Assembly: GCA_000733355.1 (NCBI GenBank) | Contig: JNVV01000004.1 | Span: 1,272,548-1,336,547, forward strand | Reading direction: 5' to 3' | DNA length: 64,000 nucleotides | Origin: Falciphora oryzae | Taxonomy: Eukaryota > Ascomycota > Sordariomycetes > Magnaporthales > Magnaporthaceae | Shown here: one piece after another, positions 1 through 13,600 of the stretch | Numbering within the stretch: position 1 is the stretch's first letter | Layout of the letters: every line of letters starts with the position of its first letter | Translations under genes and position numbers: made by a program | Notes under the pieces: model-generated | Told to the model about the DNA's origin: nothing | The model's input: the letters and a program-made list of their open reading frames with translations, nothing else | Database searches by the model: none

Positions 1-366
1 TCGTGAGCTGCACGTGTGTGCCGCAGCCAGGACTCCTCCTCCCTCCCAGTCTCCGTCCCTTTCCTTCCGCGTCGGCGCCGCCCTCCCTTTTCCTGGTCCG
101 CCACCAGAGAGGGGACAAGGCCACCGCCGCACATTACAGCCCAGCAGTTTCGACCGAGAGATAGGTGAAAGAGTGAAACTCCGTGTCCCATACCTAAACA
201 CCGGGGGTGCCTTCCCACGTGCATGTCCCCCCCCCGCCGCCCGGATCAAGCCATTGCTGATTCATCGGTCCGTCATGCGAATCAATCCTCAGTCCCGTGC
301 CCGAACACCAAATCGTGTATCCATAACAAACGTTGGCGGCTTCTTGGCCTTTGGGAGAAAGGCAAC

Positions 367-411
<45 letters not shown>

Positions 412-676
412 TACGCACGTTGGCAACAAAAAGGGTGATTAGGCAAAAATAAGCGGGAGAGGGAGAAGCAAATGAGAGAAGGCAGAGGAAGAAGCCTCAT
501 CTTGTCGTGAGAGTTTCCGCGGCCTGGTCATCATCGTTCCGAGCTTCGTTTCATCCATCATGACGGCGTGAAGAGCAGAAGGAAAAAAATCCAAAAAAAT
601 CCCTGCCTAGTCATCAAAGTCGTTGGAGCCATTCGAAAATTACAAGACGAATACCACACCAGAACTTGTTCCATCA
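1..676. other. Gene-free left edge with long A tract
   Basis: No coding region is supported here. The stretch lies 3' of the WD40 gene on the minus strand and probably holds its 3' untranslated region. It contains an uninterrupted run of 42 A residues (368-409). The short reading frames that cross the run are artefacts of the homopolymer. Confidence 0.6.
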
Positions 677-3499
677 TCATATGACGTCGAAGCAGTCGAG
701 AACCGCCTCGCGATGGCGCCGCCTGGCCTGTGCCCGACGGTTCTTGCGTGTGGCAGCCGACATGGCACCCTGGGGCCAGTCGGACGATGACGTGACGGGC
801 GGCGAATCCCAGGCGCGCCTCTGGCTGTAGGCCGCCTTCTGCGGCTGCCACCGGTGGTGGTATTGTTGCTGCCAGTGTGGTGGACTCTGGGGCGGAGGCC
901 GCCACCTTGCGTCGCCGAAACCGCCGCCGCGGTACGCTTGCTGCTCCGGACCGTAGCTATCCTGGCTGCCGCCGCCGGAACGCTGGCGCTGCGGGCGGTG
1001 CTGCATCATCTCGTTGGACAGGCCCCCGATCCCGTCACACCTCTCGAGCTGCATGATGCCGCCCCTCGTGGGGTCCGTCACAAAGGCGTAGAGGTCGCGG
1101 CCCTCGGTCGGCTCAAAGGCGATGCCGCCAATCTCACCGAAGAAATCGATCGTCTGCTTGGACCGGAACGTGCACGCGTCGATGATGTTGACGTAGTCGG
1201 CCTCCTCGGCCGCCACCAGCACGCGGCGCCCGGACCCGACAGGCGAGAAGCGGAGCGACCTCGCGCCGGCCATGTGCGTGCGGATCGTGGCCACAGGCGC
1301 CCGCCAGTTGCGCGCGTCCCAGATCTTGACGACCTGGTCCTGGAACCCTGTCGCGATGGTGTGGCCGTCGTCGGCCCACGCGCACGCGAACCCGTGGTCG
1401 CGATGGCCAGGAAGCTGCTGTTCAGCCTGGATTTTTGCGTTGGTGCCCCCGAACGCCGAGCCCACTACGTTGATCCGGCTCCCGTCCGCTGGGACCACGA
1501 GCACGTCCTTGTGGTCGCCGACCATGACGCGCAGCTGGCCGTCGGGGGACACGGCTGTGCAGTTGATGGGGAAGTTGAACATGGTCTCGGATACGATTGT
1601 GTTGGTGGCAACGTCCAGGAGACGCAGGCCCGCATCGTTTGACGCGAAGCAGGCCTGTGGCGTTGACGACCGCCGTGGCATTTGTAGCTGCACGTGGTTG
1701 GTGATGGCCGAGGAGCTCGAGGTCAAGGTGCCTTCCAACTGTGCCGGCTGATCATAGCCGTCGTCGCCGAGCCGGCGCACCATGTATTCGCCAAGGAAGT
1801 TACCGGCCACCAAGACGCCGTGCGCCGCGTCCATGGTCGAAAGGGGACAGTCCGGGTTGTCGGTGCTCCTCAGCGCCGTTGTGTTGCTCTTGGTCCGTGG
1901 GTCAAAGCCATGCACCACAGCCTGGCCCGTGTAAAATATTTGGTTGGGCGCCGTGCAAGCTACCAGGTTCCGGAGCTGGAAGTGCGCGAGGTACACGTTT
2001 TTCCTTATGTCCATACGCTTGAATCGAAAGAAGTCGTCGGTGCTAGGCAGGTCGACGTCGGGGTAGTCGGGCTGCGTGGCGCCTTGTCAGCTACGTGCCC
2101 AAAAGACCTCTTACCCGGCACACCAGCGATGGGCCCAGCCGGAGGAGGCAAGTGCGAGATAAGCAGATGGGGATGTGGCCAGTGACAAACTTACCCTCCA
2201 CTTGTCCGAGCCTTGCTCATGAACAAAGTTGCGGTACGTGATCTGCCGGCGGTCGCGAGCCAGCTGCCTCGAGACGCCCATGTCTTCCCAGTCGATGCCT
2301 TGGAGGTCGCAGCGGTCACCCTCGAGATCATCGTACTCGACACAGAAGGGTTTGCTGGAATTAGCGAACTGAGTGCTGGCGCTGCTGATACACGGGCGGC
2401 TCGTGTCCTCGCCATACATGCTCCGCGTAGCATGCCTGGGCAGGCGCGCCCACGAGAACACAAGGCTCTGCAGGCTCATGTTGCCGGGCGCGAGCAGGTT
2501 TGCGCCGCCTAGGGCATCCATCAGGGGCGTGAGGCCGGCGGCGGCCGAGTGAAGATGCGGATCCGGCATGGCCACAGGAGCTTGTTGGTATGCTGCCTGG
2601 TGGGCCTGCAGGGCCTGCATTTCGACTTGGGCGGCGTGGGCGGCCGTGTCGAAGCTGAGACCTGTCGCCATCATGGGCGCCGGCTCGCCTTGAGACGTCA
2701 ACGACGGGGCTGCCGAGTAGGGGGCGTGCATGTACGCCTCGAGAACCGAGCTTGGCATGTCAATGAAGGGCTGAAGGGCGGACTCGTCGACGTCTTGCTC
2801 GTCGCCGTGCTCGCTTGCCGAGTCGACATCGACCTGGTCGTCCTCGTCGGCCGAATCTACGTCGACATCATCGTGGGCAAACATTTGGGGCGCCAGTGCT
2901 GTGTATTTGGATGACATGCCTAGATACCCCTCAGGCAGCTGGGCTCCTCCAGGCTCGTCGTCGGTATCCTCAGACAGGTAGCAGTCTACAAAGGGGGAGT
3001 GCGGTTCTTGCGAGTGCGCCGCCTGGCCCGGGAAGCCCGCGGCGGTGAATGCCGGGTGCGCGCCATCGTAGCCGTCTTCATCCTCCTCGTTATCATGGTC
3101 GTCGTTGTCATCATCATCGTCGTCGCCGTCGCCGTCGCCGTCGTCGTCGTCGTAGCCATAGGTGTAAGTGTAGTTGTGGTCGTACTCGGTTTCGCGGTCC
3201 CCTCCGCCTAGCAGTTGCGTTTGGTGGCTGGACGCCTGACCGTGGATCTGGGCCGTCTCGGCCTGTCCTGCCTCAGCAGGCGCGTGGCCCAGCACGACGG
3301 ACTGGGCCCGAGCAGGCGGGCAGAAGGCGGCCGCTGCCTCCAGGGGGCTCTCGGGGTCAAGAGGCGGCGTGGGGAGGGCGCCGGCGGCGGGGGCTGCGGT
3401 CTTCTTTCGGCGCGGGCGCCTTTTCAGGGCGGATGGGTCTAGGGTCGGCTCCGGGGTGATGGCCCAGAAGGGCTCGGGGTCGTGGAGGGGCGGCTCCAT
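677..3499 (-). CDS. WD40-repeat protein with acidic N-terminal half
   Basis: Two exons, complement(677..2071, 2195..3499), give 899 residues. The 123 bp intron has a GTAAGT donor and CAG acceptor and joins the frames in phase 0, so that ...SDKWR runs into PDYPDVDLPSTDDFFRF. The start at 3499 has a good context (ACC before ATG); the frame stays open upstream to another ATG at 3727, which I consider less likely. Residues 1-435 are low complexity, with a run made almost entirely of Asp at about residues 113-140, then a conserved patch (EYDDLEGDRCDLQGIDWEDM). The second exon carries WD40-type blades, the clearest being HTIATGFQDQVVKIWDARNW at about 670-690, and ends in a Gln/Arg/Tyr-rich tail. 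The architecture resembles uncharacterised fungal WD proteins of the S. pombe SPBC2A9.03 type; this is recall, not a search. Function unknown, perhaps a nuclear scaffold. Confidence 0.82.
3080..3165 (-). repeat. Trinucleotide microsatellite encoding poly-Asp
   Basis: Near-perfect GTC/ATC/GCC triplets on the plus strand encode an Asp-rich run interrupted by Gly and Asn in the WD40 protein. As a coding triplet repeat it can change length without a frameshift. Confidence 0.75.
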
Positions 3500-4597
3500 G
3501 GTCGTCGGAGTGTGGGATGGCGCGAGGCAATTGGGCGAGTCAAAAGGGACGGGTTTGAGCCCGCTGCATCGCGGCCGGCCGGTGAGGGGCCAGTCGTTTG
3601 GTGGAGGTGGGCGCGACGACGGCGAGGGGCGCTGTGGTTGGTGTGGGCTGGCGATCGCCAGGGCTTGCGCGACGGAGCTACCTCTTATTCGCGCTCTTGT
3701 TGGCCCTGGGAGATCGGCCTGGAGCACTCAATTCGCGTTTGCGCTCCCTGACAGTCGCTGTTCCCCGCCCACTGGAGCTTGAGTTGCCGTGGAGCTGCCG
3801 TGCCGCTTCTTGTGCTGGTTGGGTGACTGCCTCTCAAGTCACCCGTCGTCGATGGTTCGCCGCAACCACAGCTCGAGGGAGGCGCTAGACCGACCGACTG
3901 GCTGGTGGACTCAAAGACTCAAGGCGTGTGGGTGTGGGTTGGGTGAATGACGGAGGAAATCGCGGCGGGCCGTCGATGGCGGGAAAATCAACGGGTCTTG
4001 TACGGCAGGGACGCAATATTGTGTTCCGTGTGGGCGCAAGATTACCTTGAGCTCGGCAAGAATATCTGGGTCGCACAGCGTCGGGGATCCTGGCCTGTCG
4101 TGAGAGCACGCAGCGACCGACCGCAGCAGGAGTCTGGTCTGTCTGGCGGCGGCACACAAGTCTGTTTTCATTCTCTCAATTATCTCTTCCCCATTTTCTT
4201 CCTTCACACCTTCCCCTTCCCGCCAGGCTGGCTGGGGGGTGTGTGTTTGCTCGAAGGACGTGGGCGGCGGAAAGAAAGAAGCACGGTCGATTGAATTCGG
4301 CCCACAGCCTTCTCGGGGTTTGCTCGAGGGGATCTGTGCCCACCGCACCCGTCCAACCCCCCGGCCCCTCCCCCGTCAGACTGGCACTTGGGCCCACGGG
4401 CCCCACGGCGGGCTGAAATCCGCCCGAGCACACTCTGGCACTCCTCGAATTCATCACTCTCAACTTCCACAAAGCGACAAACCAGGCCAGCCCCGTTATC
4501 CATCGCCAGCCCGCCGAGACTGGCGTGTATGCATGTGGTTCCCTGTTCGTGCTAGTCCCCAGCAGGCGCTACATCCTCCGCAGAAGAGGAAACCCTA

Positions 4598-4668
4598 GTG
4601 TCCTTTTGATCGTCAAGTCTAATGCATGGTCCTTTTGATCGCCCAGGTCTGTATGCATGGTCCTTTTT
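4598..4668. repeat. Imperfect short tandem repeat, about 3 units
   Basis: The core TGGTCCTTTTGATCG is seen three times at roughly 28-31 bp spacing, each followed by a variable CAAGTCTAATGCA or CCAGGTCTGTATGCA segment. The third copy is truncated. It lies between genes. Confidence 0.5.
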
Positions 4669-5549
4669 GTCTCCACCGGAGCAGGCCTCCCTGGCCGGAG
4701 TCGGAAACCTCCGTTGGGGAGGACGAGGAAGGGGAAAAAAAGACAAAAAATGATAAGGCGCCTGTCTATCATATTTCTCGGGCCCTCGCTTCGCCAATCT
4801 CTCCGCAAGTTTGGGCTGCCCGTTAGGCACCCGGGGCCTTTTTTTTTTTATTTTTTTTTTTTTATCGTTTTAGTTGTTCTCATCAGGCATTCTTTTCATG
4901 TCATCGGTCTCGCCCAGCTCGGCTAGTACCGATACGGTTTCCTCGGGTAGTCCCTTGGCCCCTTTCTCCCCTCCTGGTCAAGGGCATGGGGTGCACGGTC
5001 AACTTCGCTCCATTCCGCCCTGCCTCTTTCCTCTTTCAATTTTTTATTTTTTTATTTTTCCCTCTTCCTTGATTTTTCGTGCTTTCCTCACCCCTGGCTG
5101 GACCTTGTCCTCCTTCCCCCTTCGATTGGGGCGAGAGGTGCGCCCGGGGGCTTGTCAGGCTCGGCACCTTTTGCCGGCCGGGACTCAAAACGACACTGCT
5201 AACGAATACGCTGCTGTTCTGGTTGGCTCTGAGGAGGCATGTCGCTGCAAGCCGCCAGCCGCTTTGACTAGGGGGTGCAGCAGCAGGCTGGCAAGGCAAG
5301 GCCAGGCCAGGCAAGCAGGAAAAGCAGGCTTGGTGAAAAAAAGAAAGAAGGAAAAAAAGTAAGAGGAGACAGAAAAGTCAGAATGGTCGGCGAGGGGCAG
5401 GTGGGAGCTACGGGGATGTCTTGGTAGCATTTTAATCACCGAACCCAAGGGCCTCGTGGGAGACGCAGACTCCCGCCCCGAGATGCCGCCCTCCCGCCGC
5501 TTACCTTGCCCTTTTTCCCACCTTGCCTAATCCTTGCCAAGTCGTCGGG

Positions 5550-5571
5550 CTCTCTCTCTCTCTCTCTCTCC
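5550..5571. repeat. (TC)n microsatellite
   Basis: A perfect dinucleotide tract in intergenic DNA. Confidence 0.85.
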
Positions 5572-6842
5572 TTGGACCCATGCACACAACCCACAACCCA
5601 CAACCCACCGGGCTCACCACCTCACCACCTCACCACTTTCTCTCCCCCGTTCCTCCCTGCCCCCCTCCTCCCTGCTTTCGGCGACCTGCAGGGCCAACAT
5701 GCTGCAGCCGATCAGGCGATGTGGGCTCTCCCTCCATCCTCGCCCACTCACCGGTCGGACGACCCAGGGTGTGGGGTTGCAAAAAGGAAATAAGGGAGGA
5801 GCCCACCCCTCCAGCCGCGGCCTGTTGCAGGTCGAAGAAGTGCAAACCCGGTTGGGCAGGCAGCGCGCGGGCGGGCGTGTGTGTGCCACTGGCAAGGTGA
5901 CTAGGCTGACCCCATCAAAAGATCAGACCCAGGCACAAGGACCAGACACGTTTTTTTTTTTTTTTTTTTTTACAATTCGTTTATGCACCAGGCAAAGCAG
6001 CACACAACGTATATGCACATATCATCCAACGGTGACTGGCCTGTCAACCGCGCTGCCAAGCCCTGTACGTCCAGTCGCACGGCAGCTGTGCAATTTGTGC
6101 AAGAGAATAATATCAGATGAATCACCAAGGACACGTGTGCCCAGAGGATGACATTGATATGTCGTGTTCCGTAGAGTGATGCTGGAAAGGACTAACTACA
6201 ATCACTACCTATATTTAGCCCTTTGAAACCCGAGTTCCAACTTTGACTTCCCATGTCCCGCAAAGGGACCCTGGAGAGACCAAGGCCTGCATAATCTATG
6301 TAACAATTCGTGTATCCTAGGCCATCATCATAAGACGCCACCGCAAGGAAGCAAAGCCAAGGACACAAACAGCCATCCAAAAAGCAAACAAGCCTAGAGA
6401 ATATGGAAATCCGCACGTGGCCTTCCATGACCCATCTCCCGTTTCTAAAATCTATCCAAACAGGCCAGCCACAACAACCCAGCAGGAGAAAAGCAAGGTG
6501 GTGCAGAGGAACGAACGCCAACAGTCTTGACGGGACTGGCCGGCGAGTGTCCAAAGTTCAATTACATCGAAATTAACGAGAAGGATGAAAAAGAAACGTC
6601 AGGTGAACAGCGCCAGAAGGGTGACCATAGGAAAGAAACATGATAAGAAAAAACAATTGGCAATGATGAGGTAAGGATGCCCAACCGACGATTATGGTAA
6701 TTACGCTTCTGTGCCCCAACAAGCTCATGAATGAAAATATTAGACAGTGAAACAGTGCCCGTGCGTGCCCTTTTTTTTCTTTCTTCAAACAAATGTACCG
6801 AGAACTTAGTGTGTGTCGCCTTGATCCAGCTTCGACGTTGAC

Positions 6843-9800
6843 TCATGCGTCCGAGAAGTAATCGTCATACTGATGGTGGCCCGGAGGACTAGTCCAGACG
6901 CCGCTGGACCTTCCCCTGGCGCCCTGCAGGTTCTCAGTCGAGCCGCCGCCGGGACCCCAGTAGTTATTGCGGTTCCTCCGGTCCCGCTCGAACTCGGCCC
7001 ACCGCTTCATCGTGATCTTGCTGCTGTCAAACTCGCCTTCGTACTCGATACCGGCCTTCTTCGTCTTCTCGCCAGCCGTCTTGCGCGTGTCACCCCACGA
7101 GAAGTCGTCAAACTTCCAGAATGCGTACGTCGGGAGGACAAAGTTCCACACGGGTAGTGAGAGCAGGTAGATAAACATCCACGCCACGTAAGTCCACGAG
7201 TGCGCCGTCACAATAATGAGCACCGCGGGAAGACCCAGAATCAAACCAAGAAGGACAAGGGGGATGATTTGTGGTGGTTGGTTGACAATAGAGATGATGA
7301 CTATGGAGGTGGTTGGTCAGAGACAGGAACAAACAGCGGGAGCAGGGAGCAATGCGGGGGAGACGTAAAACACTTACCGACGTAGAATGTGAAGGCGATG
7401 GCGGCAGGGAGGACAAGGGTTCCGATCAGCTCAATGAAGATAACAAACTGCATGCTGAAGCAGAAAGTGCCGCAAAGGTCCCGGACGAGAATGAGCTCCA
7501 TCAGGTTGTGGATGGTCGAGTTGATCCAGCGACGACGCTGGGACAAGAGCACCATGAAGCTGTCGGGCACCGTAGTCTTGCAGACGGCCTGCGGAACAAA
7601 CACCTGCTTGCGCTTGGGGAACGTCCGCAGCATCAGCGTTGTCAGGTACCGATCCTCGCCAAGCAGCAACAGGTTCTTCTTGTGCAGCGTGTCGACCACG
7701 TTCTCCGAGTAGTGTTCCACGACATCGGGGTTCGCCAGGATGGGGACCCAGTAGTTCTGGGCTCCCTTGGGCGCCTTGATGCGGTACATGCAGAAGCAGC
7801 CGGGCAGACAGGTGACACCGCCAAAGACCGACTCGAACGACTTCGAGAGGTGGTGGGAGATGAAGTATTCGAACACCTGGATGGCGGACACCCAGCTGTC
7901 CCGCTTGTTGGCAATTTTTGTCTCGCCACAGAGACCCATGATCTCGGGATCCTTGACCATGGCGGAGATCATGTGCGTCAGACTGTCGGGGAAGACCTTG
8001 GTGTCGGCGTCAACCATGAGCACCACTTCGTAGAAGTCGGGCGAGATGCCAGTAACCTTCCACAGCCCGTTGAACATCTCGTACTCGAGTTCCGTCATGC
8101 GCTCGTCGAACATGACCTTCTGCAGGAAGGACATCAAAATTATCTGACTATCACGCTTTCCGCGGTTGCCTGGCTTCGACTTGACCTCCTCGTCGGGGGT
8201 TCCACACTTGACGACGACCATCATGGGGACGCGCTGCTGCTTATCGAGCGGGATGCGGGACTGGACTCCGTAGTCGTAGAAGCCGGCGTAGATCTTTGCC
8301 ATGTTGTGCCTCTTGGCTCCGCTGGCCACAGCCACGTACGAGAATGGCTGGACCTCTTCTGGGAGAACGGCGTGGTCCTTCATCATCGCCAGCACGATGT
8401 CAGGTGTTGACAGGCTTTCGCCCTTGCCCTTGATGATTCCGTCGCAGATAACGAGGATGACTTTATGGCTGTTGGGGTAGTCCGTCATGGCGATCGAATC
8501 GAGTGTAGTGCGGATACCGAGCTCGCCCTCCGAGTAGGCCGTCACGAGGCAGATGGTGTGCGCCAAGGGGTATCCGAATGGCATCCAGTCCGAGGGAGGC
8601 TGAGGAACGACGGCTTCGTGTATAAAGCCCGCCGGACCCGGCCCATCAACCGGAGCGGTGCTGGTAGAGTAGGGGTCGGACTTGAGGAAGCTGGCACGGC
8701 TGTCGTTGCCCTGGCGGTAGAGCGAGGAGCTGGGGTGGAGGTTACCGCCAGATGCCTGACTTGCCATAGTGGTCGGCATTGACTTGTTGCGGGGGTTCCG
8801 CTCCGCTCCATACACAGTCGAGAAACGTGAAGTGGTCGGCAGGAAGGAGCTGCGCTTGCTGGTGTGGTCTGAAGAGCTGGCGCCCGCGACGCTGCTGCCA
8901 ATGTCACCGGGCATCCGAGCAGGGGCACGGTAGATATCGTCGGTCCACTCCTCGATTTGCCGGTTGCGCTTGCGAGAGTCAGAGGTCTGGGACGTCTTGA
9001 CCGCGGCGTAGTTCTTGCTGATAAACCACTGGAAGATCAGGGCAAGGACGAAGCGCGCAAGGACGACTGACAGGATCAGTGCCAGTGACACATAGAGTAC
9101 CACCTTGGAAGCGATGCAGCCGACGGAATCCGTGTCCACCGTGCCGACCTTGATGATCTCCTCAAAGCACTCGGCGTTCCGCTTGTCGCTCGAGCCCTGG
9201 AACATGCGAGTGGCGTCACGACCACGGATAGCCTTATTGGCGGCGCTGTTCTTGTCGCGCAGCTCCTCGAAACGCTTGGGGATGTTGACCTCGGATGGGT
9301 TGAACCAGAAGAGAAGGTCGAGGTCGAGAACGTTACCCGAGTAGACAAACAAGTTGCGGCTGCTATTGCGAATGTCGTTCCACGTGAAGTAGACGTCGGC
9401 GCTGCTCTTGAGATCCGTGTAAAACACTCTGCGCGACTCGGGCGTCGTGTGGCAAGCGTAGCCGAAATAATACGGATACGTCGTGTTTGGCTGCGACGAG
9501 CCGTCCTGGTTGCGAACATGGCAGGGGAAGTACCAGCCCAGGTTCTCGCCCTCGGAAGGGATGGGCGATCCACTGGCCTTGGTGATGAGGCCCTTGCATT
9601 TACCGTTGACGTTTTGGAAGAGGAAGCTGCCGTCCTTGCCGCCGTTCTTCTCGGGCAGGTCGTAAACCACGTTCGCGCCCGTCCTGTCCACGCGCGCGGG
9701 GATGCCCTCCGCCACGGGATGGTGGGAGCCGTCGAGGTTATAGGCGGTTCCGTGGAAAATCATGTAGCTGTTCCCGACCTCATTCTGGTGGAGACGGATG

Positions 9801-10609
9801 CCGGGGCCTCCGCAGACGGCCTGGTTAAAGCCGAAAGTGAGGAAACCCACGACAGCCATGATGAATAAGATGATGCTGATCAGGCCCATCTTTTCGCGCC
9901 AGGCTCTCCTTTGAGCCTTGGCTGGCATGCCGCAGCACTTCATAATGAAGTCGGGGCACCAGAAGGTGATGATGGCGCAGTAGACGTTCCAGGCGCTGGG
10001 CGGGCGGAGTTGCTCAGGGATCTTCTCTTTACGCTTACCCTCCTTGACAATCTTGCTCTTCCGCGCCGAAGTGCGTCGCCTGGCACGAGTCGACTTCTCC
10101 GGTTCGCTGTCGCGGCCGGATCCGCGGGTCTTGCGTACCGGGATGTTTTCCTCGCGGACGCCCGAGCCTGAACCAGAGCCCTCACCGGTGCCGCCAGACC
10201 GGTCGGTGGAGCCCGAGATGTCCTCAAGGACGGGGTCGTTTCCGGTGGAGGAGGGCAGAGTGGTCATCTTGGCGGCGTGCTTCCGGTAGTGGTAGTTGGG
10301 GTGGTCCTTGTCAATCCGGTTCCTCTCGGGCCGGATCAGGCTTCGCTTCCTCTGGAACGGCTGCGTCTCGCCATGCTCGATTCGGTCGCCGGTCGGGGAT
10401 AAAGGTGCGCTCTCTATGTTCGAGTTAGGCGATGTTATCGTCTCCGCGAAGGAATTCACCGAGATCCCACGTTGATGCGCTCCACCTTTTACAGAAGAAT
10501 AGCCAGCAGAGTCAATGTCGCCAGGGCGCTGGCGCCTCGACGACGTCGATTGCCGGTAGGCATTTCTCTGGTCGTAGGGAGCCCCTCCAGGTCTTTCCGG
10601 GAGAGACAT
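6843..10609 (-). CDS. Class IV chitin synthase
   Basis: Two exons, complement(6843..7300, 7378..10609), give 1229 residues, close to the family's usual 1,200. The 77 bp intron has a GTAAGT donor and TAG acceptor; phase 1 joining gives [23 protein letters not shown]. The enzyme polymerises UDP-GlcNAc into cell wall chitin at the plasma membrane or in chitosomes. Order of parts: disordered basic N-terminus (1-200), membrane segments near 205-260, the cytochrome b5-like/lumenal part, another membrane segment before the long cytosolic linker, then the GT2 catalytic domain with MVDADTKV near 863, LGEDRYLTT near 980 and the signature SQRRRW near 1023, then C-terminal membrane spans. The long N-terminus and C-terminal IIPLVLL region match yeast Chs3 and the class IV enzymes of filamentous fungi. 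Its likely activator lies head-to-head at 17563. The start (AAC before ATG) is the first in frame. Confidence 0.95.
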
Positions 10610-13600
10610 GTTCCTGTGCGATGGCGAAAGAGTTTGTCAGCGATCGGCTTGTTGGCGCGCGATGCCATGCGTGTCTTGTGCAATGGCTAGCGACGAGAGT
10701 GCGAATCAGGACATGGAGGGAACTGCACCCTATTGGGGGTAATTTCCAGGTAAACAACGATCGGAGGCTGGGGGCTGGAAACGGCAGGGGAAAACAAGAC
10801 GAAAAAAGAAAGTGCCGCAAAAGCAATGCACTTTGCAGCCACGAGCGCACCACGGGCAGAGACGAGGCGTTCACGATCTCGTCGGTCTGGAAATCCGCGT
10901 CGATGCGCACGGCAGATCGAAGACGACGAGAAGCGTGTTCTCCTTTTTCCTTGCCCCGTTGTTGTGATTTTGATTGCGGACGGGGGTGATGGTGGAGGTG
11001 AGGATGGAACCTACTCTCGATTGGACATGGCGAAGAGAAGCGCCGCTTGAGCAGGATTATTTGTGGATATGCCGCAATCCCTGCGGTTTGGCGGGGGTTC
11101 CTTGGGCGACGGGCCGGAGGCAGGCTGCGGCGCCAATGGGATCTTGCGACCGAGCGGCGCTGGCAGCTGAGCCAGAAAACGCCCAGCGCCCCAAAGAAAC
11201 AAGAAAAACTCCCGAGTCCAACGCCTCGCAGCAGAGCAGGCAAGACCCCTCCCCCTTTCGGTCTGGCCCTCGGTCCAGTCGGTCGCAACAAAGGGCAGAC
11301 GGCAGACTCAACGAGCAGACTCAGTCGGCCTTTCCCATGGGCCGTGCAGCTCCTGTCCAAATTTGCCTGGCGGAGTCGTGCGTTCGTTCGTATGTAAGCA
11401 GGGGCCGCAAATGAGGTGGACGAAGCTTGATGCCCACTGCGCTCTGCCTCCCGTTGCTTGCCTGAGGCGTCGAGTGAGGGCGGACACGGTTCAGCGCGCG
11501 GTTGGCGAAAGTCTAAATGGCCGGCGCAGTGCAAGAGTCCAACATCGAAGGCTATGGGGACTGCGACGTCGTGCTTGTCGGTGTCGTAGCGAATGAGAAT
11601 CCCGGTTGATTCGGTAGGGCGTTTCAAGGGCAACCAAGCCGATGGCTGCAAAAGTTGGACAGCCAGGCTGACAATGTTGGAAGGCTGACTGCGGCCGAGC
11701 GGGTTCTCGCTAGCACGCACCAACCAAGGTTTGCCAGAGTCGTCGAGTCGTATCGTGGGTATCGAGACGGAGGCAAAGAACAAAAAGATGACGCAGGAAA
11801 GAGGAACAAAAGAAAACGCCAATGGCTGTGCTGATGCAAGACAACGCTGAGCGGACGGAGGAGGGAACGACTGCAGAAAGAGATGGGTGCACGGCGGCTG
11901 GCAAAAGAGTGAAACGGGCTAAAGCGCACTGCCCGGGCAACGATGGAAGGAATCGAGGCAGGCGGGATGGCGTGCCCAGAAATCGAAATTCACACAGCAC
12001 CGACAAGTCAAACGAGTGACACCACACCGCTCCTCTCGCAAAGGATTGGGGTTGGAACACGACAAAAACTCTTGCTCGAGGCGACCAAAAACAGAGTAAG
12101 CGGTGACTGAGAGGAAGAGAGTTTTGGCCTTCCGAGTCCAAGAAGAGAAGCGCCTATCATCTGCCATGGATTCGCCTATAGATCCCCAATTGGCCGCCTC
12201 CTTTTTTTTCTGTCATATATTTACTGTCATATTCCCTTTGCTTAGACATGGCGGATCTCGCACGGTGGCGCATCCCAAATCAATGGGTTTTGCGTGCTGG
12301 GTGGTAGGCAATGCCAAATGCGAGTGCCGATCAGGTCTGGCTGTCCTGCCAGCGCCTCCCCGCCCGTCGCACAGATCTAGACCCGAAAAGGGTTTTTTGT
12401 GTGTATCATGGACCAAGCTGCCATAACAGAACAAGCGGGGGCAATCGCGCCCGGGTCGATAGCAGGTGCTTTCCCGTGGTACAAGCTCGCTCCGTCGGCG
12501 AAGGGATGGGGTCCAGGGATGGGCTAAAAAGCCCACGCCAAGATGCGAATGCGTGTTGAGCCCCCTATTCCCGCTTTCAAGCGATGCTGGGGGCCTCGGG
12601 GTGTTTCTCCCACACTGTGCCCAGGGGGCCAAGCTTCGCTGCTCGGTTCTGCTCTGGCGACATGGTGCTCCAGCTCGTGTTGGCGTCGCTGACGGCCGAC
12701 ATCACCATCCATCAGCCCGACCCCTTGCGTTCATTCTATTCGTGGACCTGTGGTCGGTTTATTTTTTTTTTTTTTTTTTTTTTTTTTACTCCCTGCGTCC
12801 TCCTACTCTGCTGCGGCTGTGCGCATCAATGGATTGTCACAGCCAACAGGACACCTTGGAGACCTAGCCACATACATGTTACGGGTTTCACTGCATGGGA
12901 CAACAGGTGCCGCCTTGCCGTGTGGCAGCCATCACGTCGCCGCTGCCTCTGCCGTTCGTTCGCCATGGCAACGCAGACTGGTGTGCGGTTCTGCCCCCTG
13001 TCGCAGGCATTGCTGTCACGTATGGACGCACATAAAAACGGACTTGTCTTTTCTTGGTCACGTCACAATGATGTGCAGTCTGCCGCCCCGCGCGACAGTT
13101 TAGCCGCGTCTCTCCGCCCTGGGGAGACCAGCGCCGACAAGACGTTTCATGGCCTCAGAGCCTAAATAGAACCCGGCGCCCCATGGGCCTGTGCCACTAG
13201 ATCTCCCCGTCCGCACTCGGCTGTTCCGGAATCACCCCCTTGAACCCCGTCAGCCTGGTGGAAGGGCGGGATCGTGGTTGGAGTCTTGGGGAGGGGCAAG
13301 GAACTCGGCCGAGACGAGGCTCGCCATGACCAAGATGAGGACGAGGCCCATGCTTTATGCATTCCAGATGCGACGCCCTGCCATGTCAGATATCCCCAAG
13401 TTCTTGCGTCTTCGTCCAACAACCCCGATATCCGGGTGTTGCCCCGAACCTGGCTTGTCGATCACAAGTTTGTAGGATGGGCACGTTGCACCTTTACTAT
13501 ACGCACAGGATGTCACCAGTGGAGTGTGCCGGTGTGCCCTTGGCTCCCGTGATGCGCGGTTGATCGACGACGCGGGACATGCGTGGGCGTCTGTCAAAAC

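Larger units (their letters stand above)
3500..6842. other. Intergenic: WD40 5' side and chitin synthase 3' side
   Basis: No gene is supported. The part near 3500-4000 is probably the WD40 promoter and leader; 6200-6842 is probably the chitin synthase 3' untranslated region. Simple sequences include an imperfect tandem repeat (4598-4668), T-rich runs at about 4840-4864, a (TC)n tract at 5550-5571 and a 21-T run at 5951-5971. Confidence 0.6.

Noticed and set aside
10512..11822. 436-codon minus-strand frame overlapping the chitin synthase start
   Set aside because: It overlaps the conserved synthase exon in another frame and its translation has no recognisable pattern; probably leader sequence.
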